In this document: positions 1-7,055 of the stretch, in pieces
How positions within the stretch are numbered: position 1 is the first letter of the stretch
Layout of the letters: the number at the start of each line of letters is the position of its first letter
Origin: Gammaproteobacteria bacterium UBA7803
Lineage (GTDB): Bacteria > Pseudomonadota > Gammaproteobacteria > Pseudomonadales > Azotimanducaceae
NCBI GenBank assembly: GCA_002480525.1
Contig: DLCH01000006.1
Coordinates: 206,481-256,726, forward strand
Direction of reading: 5' to 3'
Length of the DNA stretch: 50,246 bases
Program-made: the position numbers and the translations under genes
Notes under the pieces: model-generated
Seen by the model: the letters and a program-made list of their open reading frames with translations, nothing else
Told to the model about the DNA's origin: nothing
Database searches by the model: none

Positions 1-509
1 CAGCGCGACAGCACCGTCACCGGGACCTTTTTCGGATCGGTGGTGGCGAGCAGGAACTTGACGTGCTCCGGCGGCTCCTCGAGGGTCTTCAGCAGCGCGT
101 TGAAGCTCGACGCCGACAGCATGTGCACCTCGTCCACCAGGTACACCTTGTAACGCCCGCGGGTCGGGCGGTACTGGGCGTTCTCGAGCAGCTCCCGGGT
201 GTCGTCCACCCGGGTGCGGGAGGCGGCGTCCACCTCGATCAGATCGACGAACCGGTTCTCCGCGACCTCGCGGCACACCGAGCACTCGCCGCAGGGCGTC
301 GACGACACCCCCTGCTCGCAGTTGAGGCACTTGGCCAGCACCCGGGCGATGGTGGTCTTGCCGACGCCGCGGGTTCCGGTGAACAGATAGGCATGGTGCA
401 GGCGGTCGTTGTCCAGGGCGTGACGCAGCGCCCGCACCACGTGGTCCTGCCCCACCAGCGCCTCGAAGGTGGCCGGGCGCAGCTTGCGTGCCAATACCTG
501 GTAACTCAT
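1..509 (-). CDS. dnaX: DNA polymerase III subunit gamma/tau, N-terminal part (cut by window edge)
   Basis: Encodes the ATPase core of the clamp loader, which opens the beta clamp and ties together the replicative polymerase. The visible 169 codons start MSYQVLARKLRP and carry the Walker A motif GTRGVGKTT near residue 45, the four-cysteine zinc module (C-x8-C-x2-C-x2-C beginning CLNC) near residues 64-79, and the DEVH Walker B box near residue 127. These are diagnostic of DnaX. The ATG at 507-509 gives the family's usual N-terminus. The remaining clamp-loader domain and the tau extension lie outside the window, so it cannot be seen whether a gamma frameshift signal exists. The gene is divergent from the glycerophosphodiesterase gene. 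Confidence 0.96.
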   Translation of the reverse strand, partial: MSYQVLARKLRPATFEALVGQDHVVRALRHALDNDRLHHAYLFTGTRGVGKTTIARVLAKCLNCEQGVSSTPCGECSVCREVAENRFVDLIEVDAASRTRVDDTRELLENAQYRPTRGRYKVYLVDEVHMLSASSFNALLKTLEEPPEHVKFLLATTDPKKVPVTVLSR

Positions 510-517
510 CGCCCGGC

Positions 518-523
518 ATTGTA
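518..523 (-). promoter_or_regulatory. Candidate -10 element of dnaX
   Basis: On the minus strand TACAAT lies 8 bases before the dnaX ATG, which would put the transcript start within about 2 bases of the start codon. No purine-rich ribosome site is visible in between, so a leaderless or near-leaderless transcript is possible. A matching -35 at standard spacing is poor. This is a weak inference. Confidence 0.25.
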
Positions 524-597
524 GTAGCTTCAGGTGCCGGACGGTACAAAGGCGGCGGGACGGCTGCGCGCGCCGTCCACCACAGTAAGGAGGGTCC

Positions 598-1299
598 GTG
601 ACATTCGAACGAGCACCGGTGGTGATCGGCCACCGCGGCGCCGCCGGTCTGGTCGCCGAAAACACCCTGCCGAGCTTCCGCCGGGCCTTCGCCTGCGGCG
701 TCGGCGCAGTGGAACTGGACGTGTACGCCCTGGCCGGACAGCTCGTGGTGATTCACGACGAGACCCTGGACCGGACCACCGACGGCACCGGCACGGTCAT
801 GGGCCAGACCCTGGAGAGCCTGAGAGCGCTGGACGCCGGCGGCGGCTGGCCGGTGCCCTACCTGGAGGAAGTGGTGGCGGAGCTGCCCGCCGGCGTGGGT
901 CTGAACGTCGAGCTGAAGGGACCCGGCACCGCGGCGCCGGTCGCCGACTTCGTCGCCCGGTTCCCGGACGTGGACTGGCTGATCTCCTCCTTCGACCACG
1001 CTGCCCTGGCCGACTTCCGCGCCCGCGACACCGCCAGCCGGGTCGCGCCCCTGTTCAGCCGCTGGCGCGGCGATCCGTGGCGGACGGCCGCGGCGCTGTC
1101 CGCCTGGGCCGTCAACCTGTCGGTGCGGGCAGCCGCGCCGGAACATCTGCGGGCGGCCAGGGAGCGCGGCCTGCGCACCTTCGTCTATACCGTCAACGAC
1201 CTGGACACGGCCCGGCGGTTGATCGACGAAGGCGCCACCGGCGTGTTCACCGACTACCCGGACCGGATCACCGCCGCCGCACTGGGCGGGCCTGGCTGA
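598..1299 (+). CDS. Glycerophosphodiester phosphodiesterase (cytoplasmic type)
   Basis: Predicted to hydrolyse deacylated phospholipids (glycerophosphodiesters) to sn-glycerol 3-phosphate and an alcohol. The 233-residue protein is a complete GDPD TIM barrel: the catalytic HRG is at residues 12-14, the metal ligands E39 and D41 are in VELDV, and the second catalytic histidine is H53 in IHDE. There is no signal peptide, which points to a cytoplasmic UgpQ-like enzyme rather than periplasmic GlpQ. The start is GTG at 598, supported by a strong TAAGGAGG ribosome site at 586-593. It is divergent from dnaX and convergent with the psp operon. Subfamily substrate is not resolvable from sequence. Confidence 0.93.
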   Translation: MTFERAPVVIGHRGAAGLVAENTLPSFRRAFACGVGAVELDVYALAGQLVVIHDETLDRTTDGTGTVMGQTLESLRALDAGGGWPVPYLEEVVAELPAGVGLNVELKGPGTAAPVADFVARFPDVDWLISSFDHAALADFRARDTASRVAPLFSRWRGDPWRTAAALSAWAVNLSVRAAAPEHLRAARERGLRTFVYTVNDLDTARRLIDEGATGVFTDYPDRITAAALGGPG

Positions 1300-1314
1300 G
1301 CCGGCCCCGGCGCG

Positions 1315-1545
1315 TCAGGCCCGACGTTCGAGCCGGTCGAGTTCGCGCTGCAGGTGGTAACGCTCGTCGGTCACGATCTCCTCGAGCACGGCGATGCGTT
1401 CCTTGAGGGCCTCCAGCTCGGCGGCGACATCGTCGCCCGGCCCCCGCCGGTAGGCGGCGCGCCGGGTCTTGAGATAGTTGTTGATCACCCCCGCCGCGCA
1501 GGAAATGGCGACGATGGCGACGACCATGGCGGCAATGTCATCCAT
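1315..1545 (-). CDS. Small membrane protein with PspC-tail-like coiled coil, last gene of psp cluster
   Basis: A 76-residue protein with one N-terminal membrane segment (residues 3-22) and a charged coiled coil at residues 40-74. I do not recognise a named family. Its C-terminal motif VTDERYHLQREL closely matches VTSGRYELQREL at the end of PspC in the same operon, and its layout (membrane segment then coil) resembles PspB. It sits 12 bases downstream of the DUF2807 gene on the same strand, so it probably belongs to the phage-shock transcription unit and may interact with PspB/PspC or PspA at the inner membrane. That role is inference. Confidence 0.7.
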   Translation of the reverse strand: MDDIAAMVVAIVAISCAAGVINNYLKTRRAAYRRGPGDDVAAELEALKERIAVLEEIVTDERYHLQRELDRLERRA

Positions 1546-1557
1546 TTCCGTCCTCCG

Positions 1558-2277
1558 TCAGATGGCGATGGTGGGCAGGCGCAGCACCCGGGCCATGCCC
1601 GTGACGCGCTGCTCGACCCGGGGCGACCCAGCGTAGCGGACGCTGGCGGCGCCGGCGACCTCCACGTCGAGGGTCAGCTCGGCCCAGAGCCGCACGTCCG
1701 AGGCGCCGTCCACCTGCAGGGTGACGCAGTCGCTGATCAGCTCTCCGGCCTGATAGTCGCCGGTGCCCGATAGCTCCACGACGTGGGTGTGCACCTGGCC
1801 GCTCAGGTCGAAGCGGGTGGCGCCGTGGCCGCGCACGGCCAGCTCGCGGGCTTCCAGCCTCAGCAGCATGAAGCTGCCGGCGCCCAGCCCGGTGAGCTCG
1901 AGGGCGTCGACGTCGAGGTCGTCACCGACGATCCGCCCGTCGCCCTCGCTGACGAAGGCCGACAGGTCGGCCACCTGCAGCTCGAGCACCAGGTCTGTGG
2001 CGTGGTCCGGCGTGCGGATGTGCAGCGTGCCGTCCCGGGTGTCCACGGACAGGCCGTCCAGCAGCGCAGCCGGCCCGCGCGCGGTGAGGCGCGGCGCCGG
2101 CCCCTGGGACAGCTCGACGGTTCCGGCGCCGGCGAAGTGCACCTGATCGAAAGCGCCGACCTCGAGGCTGCGGCGTTCCGTCATCGCAGCGCCCGCCGGC
2201 CCGGCCACCAGCGCCACCAGGGTGACGACGGCGGCCAGCGCAGCGCCCCGGCGCCCGCGTCGTTCAGGACGGCTCAT
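1558..2277 (-). CDS. Exported DUF2807 (head GIN domain) protein of the psp operon
   Basis: A 239-residue protein with an N-terminal signal sequence (basic RPERRGRRG, then a hydrophobic run, then AGAAM near residue 31). The rest is repetitive beta structure typical of the DUF2807 family, seen as recurring G-x-G and D-V-x-L segments that would form a right-handed beta-helix-like stack. The biochemical function of the family is unknown. The start codon overlaps the end of pspC by 14 bases, implying translational coupling and co-expression during envelope stress. Export to periplasm or outer surface is likely. Linkage of DUF2807 genes to PspC-domain genes fits an accessory envelope-stress role, which is inference. 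Confidence 0.82.
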   Translation of the reverse strand: MSRPERRGRRGAALAAVVTLVALVAGPAGAAMTERRSLEVGAFDQVHFAGAGTVELSQGPAPRLTARGPAALLDGLSVDTRDGTLHIRTPDHATDLVLELQVADLSAFVSEGDGRIVGDDLDVDALELTGLGAGSFMLLRLEARELAVRGHGATRFDLSGQVHTHVVELSGTGDYQAGELISDCVTLQVDGASDVRLWAELTLDVEVAGAASVRYAGSPRVEQRVTGMARVLRLPTIAI

Positions 2278-2962
2278 GGGCGCCTCCGTCGATCTTGTGC
2301 AGCTCCCGCTGCAGCTCGTAGCGCCCCGAGGTGACGTGGGTCTCCATGCGGCGCAGCCGCAGTTCCACCTCGGTGAGGTCCGCCTGAATGTTGCGCAGGC
2401 TGTGGCGGGGCGCGAAGCGCGGCCCCAGCTCCGGCGCCGGCGAGCCGTCCGTCGGACGGGACGTTCGGGCGTGGCGCCGCTCCCGGCGGTCGTGGTGACG
2501 GGCCTGGCGCTGACGCCGGCGGTCGTCGAGGCTCGGAGGCTTGTCCATGACGAAGTACGCGATCCAGTAGGCCGGGAACACGATGGTGGGAAAGAACAGC
2601 AGCCCGGTCACGGCGATGATCCGCACCACCCACGGCTCCATGCCGTAGTAGCGGGCGATGCCGGCGCAGACGCCGCCGATCTTCTGGCGCCGCGGGTCCC
2701 GGTACAGGCGCCGTGGCAGATCGTCCAGCGGATCCTCCACGCCGCTCCCGGTGCGGCCCGCGGCGGGCCGCTCGCGCCGCCCGAACTCCCGTTCGAGGCG
2801 TTCGGTGGTGTCGTCGATGAAGGCCGTCGCCCGGTCGGAGACGTGGGAGCGCGCGCTGCTGACGAGGTCGTCGACCGCCCGCTCCAGGCGGTTCACCGAG
2901 GCCTGGAAGTCGGCCGGGCGCCGCGGGCGCTCGCCGTCACCACCGGATCTCGAATCAGTCAT
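2264..2962 (-). CDS. pspC: Phage shock protein C, with N- and C-terminal extensions
   Basis: Inner-membrane sensor/partner that, with PspB, releases PspF from PspA under membrane stress. The 232-residue protein has a central PspC domain at about residues 83-150 (RRLYRDPRRQKIGGVCAGIA followed by a hydrophobic segment). Unlike the 119-residue E. coli protein it has about 80 extra polar N-terminal residues with a possible amphipathic coil (ASVNRLERAVDDLVSSAR). The C-terminal tail ends METHVTSGRYELQREL, the same position as the conserved tail of E. coli PspC. Its start overlaps pspB by 8 bases. The arginine-rich linker around residues 155-175 is unusual and its job is unknown. Confidence 0.93.
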   Translation of the reverse strand: MTDSRSGGDGERPRRPADFQASVNRLERAVDDLVSSARSHVSDRATAFIDDTTERLEREFGRRERPAAGRTGSGVEDPLDDLPRRLYRDPRRQKIGGVCAGIARYYGMEPWVVRIIAVTGLLFFPTIVFPAYWIAYFVMDKPPSLDDRRRQRQARHHDRRERRHARTSRPTDGSPAPELGPRFAPRHSLRNIQADLTEVELRLRRMETHVTSGRYELQRELHKIDGGAHEPS

Positions 2963-3200
2963 GGCGGTACTCCGCGCTCATTCGCTCGCGCCAACCCGGG
3001 GTCTCGCTGTCGAGAATCGACTCGAGGGTCTCGATGCGCTCCAGCATGCGTTCCGCCCGGGCCGCCAGGGTCTCGAGCTCTTCCCGCTCGGCCTGGGACA
3101 GGCTGCTCTGGGACTTCTGCTTGCTGCGGTAGTGCATGAAGATCCAGATCGGCGCGACGAACACCATGAAGATGATGGTCGGGGCCAGAAGGAATTCCAT
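2955..3200 (-). CDS. pspB: Phage shock protein B
   Basis: Small inner-membrane protein that acts with PspC to signal envelope damage to the PspA-PspF complex. The 81 residues match the family in length: an N-terminal membrane segment (FLLAPTIIFMVFVAPIWIFM), then LSQAEREELETLAARAERM and the RIETLESILDSETPGWRERM tail that is the PspB hallmark. The gene lies 11 bases after pspA and overlaps pspC by 8 bases, so it is in the sigma54-driven psp operon. Confidence 0.95.
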   Translation of the reverse strand: MEFLLAPTIIFMVFVAPIWIFMHYRSKQKSQSSLSQAEREELETLAARAERMLERIETLESILDSETPGWRERMSAEYRHD

Positions 3201-3211
3201 CGCGCCGATCC

Positions 3212-3934
3212 TCAGCCGTTCGCCGACGGATTACCACCCTCGCCCTGGCCGCCGGCGGCCGGAGGCTGTCCGGGCGCAGCGCCCCCGAGGCGGGCCTTCA
3301 GCGCCTTCAGCTCCTCGTCGATGCGCTCGTCCGCCTCGAGCTCCTCGATCTCCTCGGCCAGGGTCTTCTGGCCCATGTCGTAGGACTCGACCTGTCCTTC
3401 GAGGTCGTCCATCTTACGCTCGTAGGTCTCGAACCGCGCCATGGCGTCGTCGATGCTGTGGTCCGCGAGCCGCTGCCGCGCGCCGAGCCGCGACTGCGCC
3501 GCCTTGCCGCGCAGGATGATGGCGTTCTGACGCGCCTTGGCGTCCTTGATCTTGGCCTGCAGGGCCGCGATGTCGCCGTTCAGCTTGGCCAGGGTGTCGT
3601 CGAGAATCTCGAGATCCCGGTCGAGCAGCTCGCGCGCTTCGCTGGCCTTGTTGCGCTCCGCCAGGGCGCCCTTGGCCAGATCGTCGCGGCCTTTCTGCAC
3701 CGCCACCTCGGCCTTCCGCTCCCACTCGCCGGCCTCCTGGCGCAGCCAGTCCTGGCGGCGCAGCAGTTCCTTGCGGTCGGCGATGGCCCGCGCGGAGGTG
3801 CTGCGGACCTCCACCAGCGCCTCTTCCATTTCCTGAATGATCAGCCGGACCATCTTCTCGGGATCTTCCGCCTTGTCGAGAATGGCGTTGATGTTCGAGT
3901 TGATGATGTCCGTGATGCGAGAAAAGATACCCAT
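3212..3934 (-). CDS. pspA: Phage shock protein A (ESCRT-III-like membrane-binding effector)
   Basis: PspA binds and inhibits PspF in unstressed cells and on stress assembles on the inner membrane to limit proton leakage. The 240-residue protein starts MGIFSRITDIINSNINAILD, the amphipathic membrane-binding helix, followed by EDPEKMVRLIIQEMEEALVE, the strongest PspA/IM30 signature, and long charged coiled coils. The C-terminus carries a Gly/Pro/Ala-rich tail (GGAAPGQPPAAGGQGEGG) beyond the last helix, a little longer than the 222-residue E. coli protein. An SD-like GGAGG lies about 11 bases before the ATG. It is the first gene of the operon and faces pspF across a shared control region. Confidence 0.97.
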   Translation of the reverse strand: MGIFSRITDIINSNINAILDKAEDPEKMVRLIIQEMEEALVEVRSTSARAIADRKELLRRQDWLRQEAGEWERKAEVAVQKGRDDLAKGALAERNKASEARELLDRDLEILDDTLAKLNGDIAALQAKIKDAKARQNAIILRGKAAQSRLGARQRLADHSIDDAMARFETYERKMDDLEGQVESYDMGQKTLAEEIEELEADERIDEELKALKARLGGAAPGQPPAAGGQGEGGNPSANG

Positions 3935-4037
3935 CTGCGTCTGCCTCCGATTGTCCTGAGAATCGGCCTCGACCGGCTCTCCGGGGTGCCGCCCCGGGCT
4001 TGGGATTCAGCCCGGGTGCGGCGACTGCCCCCGTGTT

Positions 4038-4056
4038 AATTCAGATTCCGTGCCAG
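4038..4056 (-). promoter_or_regulatory. Sigma54 promoter of the pspABC operon
   Basis: Read on the minus strand the sequence is CTGGCACGGAATCTGAATT. The -24 block TGGCACG is a perfect sigma54 element (GG at 4054-4053). Twelve bases later comes the -12 region CTGA in place of the consensus TTGC. The predicted start is near 4029, giving a leader of about 95 bases before pspA. The position between pspA and pspF, and the bacterial-enhancer-binding protein encoded next door, strongly support the call. Confidence 0.82.
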
Positions 4057-4071
4057 TTTGTCGATCCGCGA

Positions 4072-4097
4072 CAACCGACTGATTCCAAACGTTTTTT
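4072..4097 (-). promoter_or_regulatory. Probable IHF site in the psp control region
   Basis: The minus strand has AATCAGTCGGTTG (4084-4072), a full match to the IHF core WATCAR-N4-TTR, with a six-base A-tract (4097-4092) on the 5' side where IHF sites usually carry one. It is centred about 50 bases upstream of the predicted pspA start, between the promoter and the enhancer candidate. That is where IHF would bend DNA to bring PspF to sigma54 polymerase. Established for E. coli psp; here inferred from motif and position. Confidence 0.6.
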
Positions 4098-4151
4098 CCC
4101 GGCATGGCGAAATCGACCAGGCCATCGCCCCAATGCTCGATGGCATCCCTC

Positions 4152-4164
4152 GCCAACTGTTGGC
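4152..4164. promoter_or_regulatory. Candidate PspF upstream activating sequence
   Basis: A perfect inverted repeat, GCCAAC-T-GTTGGC, lies 11 bases before the pspF start and about 125-135 bases upstream of the pspA start. In E. coli PspF binds enhancer sites at comparable distance that also overlap its own promoter, giving negative autoregulation. The identity of this repeat as the enhancer is inference. A second inverted repeat (TTGTCG-5-CGACAA, 4058-4074) lies next to the sigma54 promoter. Confidence 0.4.
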
Positions 4165-4175
4165 AGAATCCGCCG

Positions 4176-5234
4176 ATGCGCGCAGAAGCCGACCGCCTGC
4201 TGGGGGAGTCCCCGGCCATGCTGAAGACCCTGGAGGCCGTCTCCCGGGTCGCGCCCCTGGACAAACCCGTGCTGGTGGTCGGCGAACGCGGCACCGGCAA
4301 GGAACTCATCGCGGCCCGCCTGCACTTCCTGTCCAACCGCTGGGAAGGCCAGTTCCTCAAGCTCAACTGCGCCGCCATCAACGACTCCCTGCTGGAGACC
4401 GAGCTGTTCGGCCACGAGGCCGGCGCCTTCACCGGCGCCACCAAGACCCACAAGGGACGCTTCGAGCGCGCCCACGGCGGCACCCTGTTCCTCGACGAGC
4501 TCGCCAACACCTCGCCGCTGGTGCAGGAGAAGCTGCTCCGGGTGATCGAGTACGGCGAGTACGAGCGGGTCGGCGGCAGCCGGACGCTGACCTGCGACGT
4601 GCGCCTGGTGGCGGCCACCAACGAGGATCTGCCGACCCGGGCGGCCGCCGGCGAGTTCCGCCACGATCTGCTCGACCGCCTCGCCTTCGACGTGATCACC
4701 CTGCCGCCGCTGCGCGAGCGCGAGTCGGACATCCTGCTGCTGGCGGAGCACTTCGCCATCACCATGGCCAACGAGCTGGACTGGGAACTGTTCCCCGGCT
4801 TCACCGCCCGGGCCAGGGACCTGCTCAGGGACCATCGCTGGCCGGGCAACGTCCGCGAGCTGAAGAACGTGGTGGAACGGGCCGTCTACCGGGCGGAACC
4901 CGGCGAGGAAGTGGACGACATCGTGTTCGACCCCTTCGATTCGCCGTTTCGGCCCGGCACCCGTTCCGGAGCTGCCGCCGCCAGCCCCGAAGACGGCGCC
5001 GCGGCGGCCGGGCCCCGGACGGCCGGCGACCCGGCCCCGTCCGCCGCGGTGTCCGCGACGCCGGAACTGCCGCTGGAGCTCAAGGACGTGGTCCAGCGCT
5101 TCGAGATCGACCTGATCGAGGCGGCGATGACCGAGGCGCGCCACAACCAGCGCAAGGCCGCCGAGCTGCTCGGACTGACCTACCACCAGCTCCGCGGCTA
5201 CCTCAAGAAGTACGAGCTGCTGAAGAAAGACTGA
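4176..5234 (+). CDS. pspF: PspF, sigma54-dependent activator of the phage shock operon
   Basis: AAA+ bacterial enhancer-binding protein without a receiver domain, held inactive by PspA. With the ATG at 4176 it is 352 residues: MRAEADRLLGESPAML aligns with the family N-terminus; Walker A GERGTGKE is at 36-43, the sigma54-contact loop GAFTGA at 83-88, Walker B GGTLFLDE at 101-108, and a Fis-type helix-turn-helix at the C-terminus (KAAELLGLTYHQLRGYLKK). An in-frame ATG at 4104 would add 24 residues that do not look like the family. A Pro/Ala-rich linker before the helix-turn-helix is longer than in E. coli. It is divergent from pspA. Confidence 0.95.
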   Translation: MRAEADRLLGESPAMLKTLEAVSRVAPLDKPVLVVGERGTGKELIAARLHFLSNRWEGQFLKLNCAAINDSLLETELFGHEAGAFTGATKTHKGRFERAHGGTLFLDELANTSPLVQEKLLRVIEYGEYERVGGSRTLTCDVRLVAATNEDLPTRAAAGEFRHDLLDRLAFDVITLPPLRERESDILLLAEHFAITMANELDWELFPGFTARARDLLRDHRWPGNVRELKNVVERAVYRAEPGEEVDDIVFDPFDSPFRPGTRSGAAAASPEDGAAAAGPRTAGDPAPSAAVSATPELPLELKDVVQRFEIDLIEAAMTEARHNQRKAAELLGLTYHQLRGYLKKYELLKKD

Positions 5235-5276
5235 TTCCGGCATGACCAGCAGCGACACATCTGGCCCGCGGACGCC

Positions 5277-7052
5277 GTGCCGCGGAAGCTCCCGGCGGAA
5301 CCGGCGCTGAGCATGGCCGCCGCGACCCTCGACGCCCGGCTGAAGGCGCTGCTGCGCAACCTCTACCCCGACGCCGAGCTCGACGCCCTGGCCGACGCGG
5401 TGTGCCGGGCCTTCTGGCCCGAGGGCAGCCAGCGCCGGCGGCGCGCCCGGCCGCCCGGCAACAAGCTCTGGTCCGAGGACGACGCGCTGGTCATCACCTA
5501 CGGCAACAGCATCGTCGACGGCGCGCACAAGCCCCTCGACCTGCTGCACCACTTCCTCACGGAGAACCTGGCCGACGCCGTCAGCGGCGTGCACATCCTG
5601 CCGTTCTTTCCGTTCACGTCGGACGACGGATTCGCCGTCACCGACTACCGCTCGGTGAACAGCAACCTGGGCGAGTGGAGCGACATCCGGCGCATCGCCG
5701 GCGACTTCAAGCTCATGTCGGATCTGGTGCTGAACCACGTCTCCAGCCAGGGCACCTGGTTCAACGAATACCTGCAGGGCCACCCGCCCTACGACGCCTT
5801 CTTCTTCGAGGCGTCACCCGAGGACGACCTGTCAGACGTGGTTCGGCCGCGCACCCATCCGCTGCTGCGCCGGGTGGAGACCGCCAACGGCACACGGCAC
5901 GTGTGGTGCACGTTCAGCCATGATCAGGTGGACCTGGATTTCCGCAATCCCGAGGTGCTGCTGGAGATGCTGCGGGTGCTGCGGCTGCACGTCGACCAGG
6001 GAGTTCGCATCGTCCGTCTGGACGCCGTTGCCTTCGTCTGGAAGGAGATCGGCACGCCCTGCATCCACCTGCCCCAGACCCACGCCATCGTGCGGCTGAT
6101 GCGGCTGCTGCTCGACTACGCGCCGGAGCCGGTGGTGCTGCTCACCGAAACCAACGTGCCCAACCGGGAGAACCTGACCTATTTCGGCAACCGCAACGAA
6201 GCCCACGTCATCTACAACTTCCCGCTGCCGCCGCTGATTCTCCATGCGCTGTTGACCGGCACCTCGCGGCACCTGAACGAGTGGCAGATGGCCATGCCGC
6301 CCGCCCAGCTCGGCTGCACCTACCTGAACTTCACCGCGTCCCACGACGGCATCGGGCTGCGCCCGGCGGAAGGCCTGCTCGACGACGCCGAGACGACGGC
6401 GATGATCGAGGCGGTGCGCGGCTTCGGCGCCCTGCTCAGCATGCGGGCCGCGGCCGACGGCAGCGAGCGCGCCTACGAGCTGAACACCACCTACTTCGAC
6501 GCGCTGGCCGGCACCACCGACGGCCCGGACGATCTGCAGATACCCCGCTTCCTCTGCAGCCAGACCATCGTGATGGCATTGGAAGGCATTCCGGCGTTCT
6601 ACATTCACGCGCTGCTGGCCACCGGCAACGACCAGGAGGGCGCCAGCCGGACCGGCGTGCCGCGCGCCATCAACCGCTACCGGTGGCACTATCCGGACCT
6701 GCAGGCCGCACTCGCGGACCCGGCCTCGACCCACGCCAGGGTGCTCGCGGCGCTCAAGGCCAGGCTCGCCATCCGCCGCCGCCAGAAGGCCTTCCACCCC
6801 AACGCCACCCAGTTCACCCTGCAGCTCGGCAGCGCGATCTTCGGGTTCTGGCGCCAGAGCCTGGACCGGGATCAGTCGGTGTTCGCCCTGCACAACGTCA
6901 GCCGCCACGCGATCGCCCTGCCGGTGGCATCGATCAACCTCATCGGCGGCGAGGACTGGATCGACCTGCTGTCCGGCGAGCGCGTCGACGACGAAGCCGG
7001 CACGATCACCTTCGCCCCCTACCAGTGCCGGTGGATCACCAACCGGCGCTGA
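5277..7052 (+). CDS. GH13_18 sugar phosphorylase (sucrose phosphorylase / glucosylglycerate phosphorylase-like)
   Basis: Predicted to cleave an alpha-glucoside with phosphate to give glucose 1-phosphate. The TIM-barrel signatures are present: nucleophile D249 in RIVRLDAVAF, acid/base E291 in LLTETNVPN, and the transition-state aspartate D357 in ASHDGIGLRP, a wording specific to subfamily GH13_18. The length (591 residues from GTG 5277, or 579 from ATG 5313) is nearer to glucosylglycerate or glucosylglycerol phosphorylases than to classical sucrose phosphorylases of about 500. No transporter, kinase or phosphoglucomutase is adjacent, so the natural acceptor is unclear; a compatible-solute role is plausible. 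The start is uncertain, with no strong ribosome site. It lies 42 bases after pspF on the same strand and may be read through from it. Confidence 0.87.
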   Translation: MPRKLPAEPALSMAAATLDARLKALLRNLYPDAELDALADAVCRAFWPEGSQRRRRARPPGNKLWSEDDALVITYGNSIVDGAHKPLDLLHHFLTENLADAVSGVHILPFFPFTSDDGFAVTDYRSVNSNLGEWSDIRRIAGDFKLMSDLVLNHVSSQGTWFNEYLQGHPPYDAFFFEASPEDDLSDVVRPRTHPLLRRVETANGTRHVWCTFSHDQVDLDFRNPEVLLEMLRVLRLHVDQGVRIVRLDAVAFVWKEIGTPCIHLPQTHAIVRLMRLLLDYAPEPVVLLTETNVPNRENLTYFGNRNEAHVIYNFPLPPLILHALLTGTSRHLNEWQMAMPPAQLGCTYLNFTASHDGIGLRPAEGLLDDAETTAMIEAVRGFGALLSMRAAADGSERAYELNTTYFDALAGTTDGPDDLQIPRFLCSQTIVMALEGIPAFYIHALLATGNDQEGASRTGVPRAINRYRWHYPDLQAALADPASTHARVLAALKARLAIRRRQKAFHPNATQFTLQLGSAIFGFWRQSLDRDQSVFALHNVSRHAIALPVASINLIGGEDWIDLLSGERVDDEAGTITFAPYQCRWITNRR

Positions 7053-7055
7053 GGG

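Noticed and set aside
4104..4175. Upstream ATG for pspF
   Set aside because: The extra 24 residues do not resemble any PspF N-terminus and would overlap the candidate enhancer; 4176 fits the family.
5242..5310. ATG at 5242 as start of the phosphorylase, requiring a frameshift
   Set aside because: The frame closes after 22 codons and shows no family similarity; an in-frame GTG or ATG downstream explains the gene without a frameshift.
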